Shown: positions 61,918-64,000 of the stretch, piece by piece
Layout of the letters: each line of letters begins with the position of its first letter
How positions within the stretch are numbered: position 1 is the stretch's first letter
Origin: Ceratodon purpureus
Taxonomy: Eukaryota; Streptophyta; Bryopsida; Pseudoditrichales; Ditrichaceae
Assembly (NCBI GenBank): GCA_014871385.1
Contig: CM026432.1
Span: 8,548,825 to 8,612,824 of the forward strand
Direction of reading: 5' to 3'
Length of the DNA stretch: 64,000 nucleotides
Notes under the pieces: model-generated
The model's input: only the letters and a program-made list of their open reading frames with translations
Databases searched by the model: none
What the model was told of the DNA's origin: nothing
Translations under genes and position numbers: made by a program

Positions 61918-62208
61918 GTGAGTTTCTGGAGGTTAACAGTGGTTTATATGTTGACATAATGTTAACATAATGTTAATATTATATGTTAACTTTGTTGAGT
62001 TATTTTTGCGGGCAATCTCGTTCATAATGGTTTCTGTCAGCAACATCTATTGCAATTCTATCTGAGTGTCTTTCTTCATTTGGCCATGTCTGACTCCCTG
62101 GACGCTATTTTGATTTTGCTTCTATCTTCGGATGGAGTATTTTGAGAAGCGGAATAATGAGAATTGCCTCTGCAATTTATTTACAGTTACTTATCTTAAC
62201 CTGTACAG

Positions 62209-62608
62209 AGTGCGATGGCCACCAAAGCAGTTGTGCCATGGGCAAACATTCCAGTATTGTGGTGGCAGGGATGCATATGTGGCACGGCATACTGCGACTC
62301 AGCAACTACGTTACACAGACCCTATGGACGTGCATTTGCACTTGCTACCAATGCCTGTCAACCATCTTTTGCTTGACGATGCCACTGTCACAATTGCTCA
62401 GGTAATTATCCTAGGATCTCTTGTTGGAGCTTTCAGATCCAGGTATGGATATTATTGTGTCAAAGAATTTAGTTTCTGATTGACGATTATTTGAGCAGGG
62501 TCCCATGATCACGGTGTGGAAAGTGAATCCTTCTGAAGAAGGACATCTGGAGGCACCAAACGTTTCGCAGGCACTCAGAGATCATAACGCACGTGTTACA
62601 TGCATGAG
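62209..62608 (+). other. Two exon-like segments of uncertain identity downstream of the POLA2 exons
   Basis: 62209-62401 and 62499-62608 are bounded by AG and GT signals and join in one open frame (RWPPKQLCHGQTFQYCGG, HLLLDDATVTIAQ, then GPMITVWKVNPSEEGHLEA, RDHNARVTCMR). The second has the look of a WD-repeat blade (ITVWKV, HNARVTCM). A weak resemblance to the POLA2 block containing EGHL is the rival reading. The frame does not connect in phase to the end of the previous exon at 61917 unless an internal acceptor (before TTGTGCCATG) is used. All three frames of the first segment are open, so coding status is uncertain. Confidence 0.35.
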
Positions 62609-64000
62609 GTAAGGAATTCTGTCATTCAGTTCCAGGCAAAATAGATGTTAAGAGATGTTGAATCCATTGTTCTGTTGTTAATACCCTCAAGTCTTATAAT
62701 GATGGGGTATAACCCGGTTTATTTTAAAAAAAATTGAATCGCAAACACACTTGCAGTACGTGCATATTTGTTGGTGCCATATAACTTGTTTATGAGCTTG
62801 TTTTTCAAGCGTTGATACCTCATCCACAAAACAAATACCTGATGTTTTTGGATGGTGATGCTCATGACAGTGTGATGACAATTACTTGTGCAGTTACAAT
62901 TTATGTTGCTTGTCTTTGTTCTCGGAGGGACAGTGGATTTATGTTGCTGAAGAACGGTCGAGCAATTTTCAAGTCACCAGTTCAACAACACCAATTCATT
63001 TTTCCTTTTCAATTGGAAAGTGGTGGAAGCGACTCTCCCAGTGCCGCTGAGGTTCTAACGTATCTCAATACTCTCTGAGATTTCAAATCTCTGCCTCTCT
63101 GACAAGCCTTAGCTTTTGGTATCTCGTTTTCCTTATTCAGTCCATAGCATAGAAACTGGGTTGGAAACATTGTTTCGTGGGCCGTGGCGCTAGAATGAGC
63201 CATGGTCTTCCCCCCTCGGATTTCAAGGTCTTTGTCTATTTAGTTTCCAGGCGTCCTAGAGTGTTAAAACGTCAAGCTAATGTACTCGGCAGTGTAAGTA
63301 GTAGTGTCTCTCTGAGATAACTTCCTCCCATCCTCGTACGCATTCGTAGGATGAATTAGCATGAAACGATTACATTCCGGACAATATCTCTTCCGACATG
63401 GTCACTGTCCCTTCTTTTATTTCCTGGCGTTTTCGTTTCTCACATCTTCACATCATCAACATGCACAAATGTCCATTAGCATGTGCCAGTACTGACCTCA
63501 AGTCTCTATCACAATGGGTTGGTTCATCTTTCGGATCATTTGAAACTTCCTTCGTTTCTTTCCAGTCATCTTCCAAACCGATGGGGTCTCGTTGTGCTTC
63601 CTGGCTGGCTGTATCATTATCTTTCGCCCTTTTCGTGAGCTCTATGTTCTCTTTTTAATGGCCGGCCTGGGTCTCAAGGAAAACTTCCTTTGAAAGTCTG
63701 TTTAATGTGTAGTTTGCTTGTGTATTGACAGGTTTTCTCACATTGCATGATCAGTTGAGCTCGCAAGGTGACTGGAGCTGTGAGTGGAGGCGTGTGTTAC
63801 CTAGCCGGATCATCAAATCAGGTATCATATTCACTTCATTGGTCAGACAGTGTGCGTTTGGCTCATTTACAGTGTGGTTTTGTCACTAGGCAGAAGGGGG
63901 GGATATTCTGAATACGAGACTTTCATCTGGAACAGGGCAAGGCTATGGTATCATTCTAGCCATATCCTTAGATGAGTGCTTGACACAGAGCTTGAACGAT
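62609..64000. other. Unresolved end of window, possible introns and exons
   Basis: Splice-like signals surround a segment at about 63732-63821 (frame with LHDQLSSQGDWSCEWRRVL) and another after 63890. Neither is recognised and neither could be tied to POLA2. The stretch 62609-63700 shows no convincing exon. Confidence 0.25.

Overview
The window is nuclear DNA of a land plant, most likely a bryophyte and probably a moss. It holds intron-containing plant genes with short introns: a GPI ethanolamine-phosphate transferase, RBM42, SEC13, a plastid-type phosphoglycolate phosphatase and the start of DNA polymerase alpha subunit B. It also holds a TIR-NB-LRR gene of the style seen in mosses and plant LTR-retrotransposon remnants. 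The moss assignment is an inference from protein style, because no organelle or marker gene is present. No database search was possible.

Layout. 1-3.1 kb has no confident gene but carries a striking 10-bp-period A-tract repeat (about 0.72-1.07 kb). 3.1-13.6 kb, minus strand: a complete 22-exon PIG-O gene, with a truncated Gypsy-type gag copy lying antisense in one intron. 15.6-18.4 kb, plus: RBM42, 7 exons. 20.6-22.4 kb, plus: SEC13, 3 exons. 23.4-23.7 kb: an orphan LRR fragment of NLR type. 24.6-27.7 kb, plus: phosphoglycolate phosphatase, 12 exons. 27.7-33.5 kb is AT-rich and repeat-laden. 33.5-37.1 kb is a compositionally distinct insertion, rich in TTCCG/CCGGA words and bounded by GTTAA repeats, that encodes a large protein of no recognised family. 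38.8-40.5 kb is the 3' part of a non-LTR retrotransposon (RNase H, zinc knuckle, restriction-like endonuclease) ending in an (AAAAT)n tail. 45.2-50.1 kb, minus: a four-exon TIR-NB-ARC-LRR gene with an altered MHD motif. 50-58 kb has no convincing gene. 58.0-59.0 kb is a decayed Copia start region ending at a perfect 38-bp palindrome. 61.0-61.9 kb, plus: POLA2 amino-terminal exons; the exons that should follow are not recognisable before the window ends.

The host genes are unrelated housekeeping genes (GPI-anchor synthesis, RNA binding, COPII/nuclear-pore WD protein, photorespiration, replication priming) plus one immune receptor. They are not an operon or pathway cluster. The accessory interest lies in the 27.7-42.7 kb repeat block, the gag nested in PIG-O, and several unusual splice sites and inverted repeats. 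Exon borders below were derived by hand from splice signals, reading phase and expected family motifs; each modelled gene keeps phase throughout unless stated.
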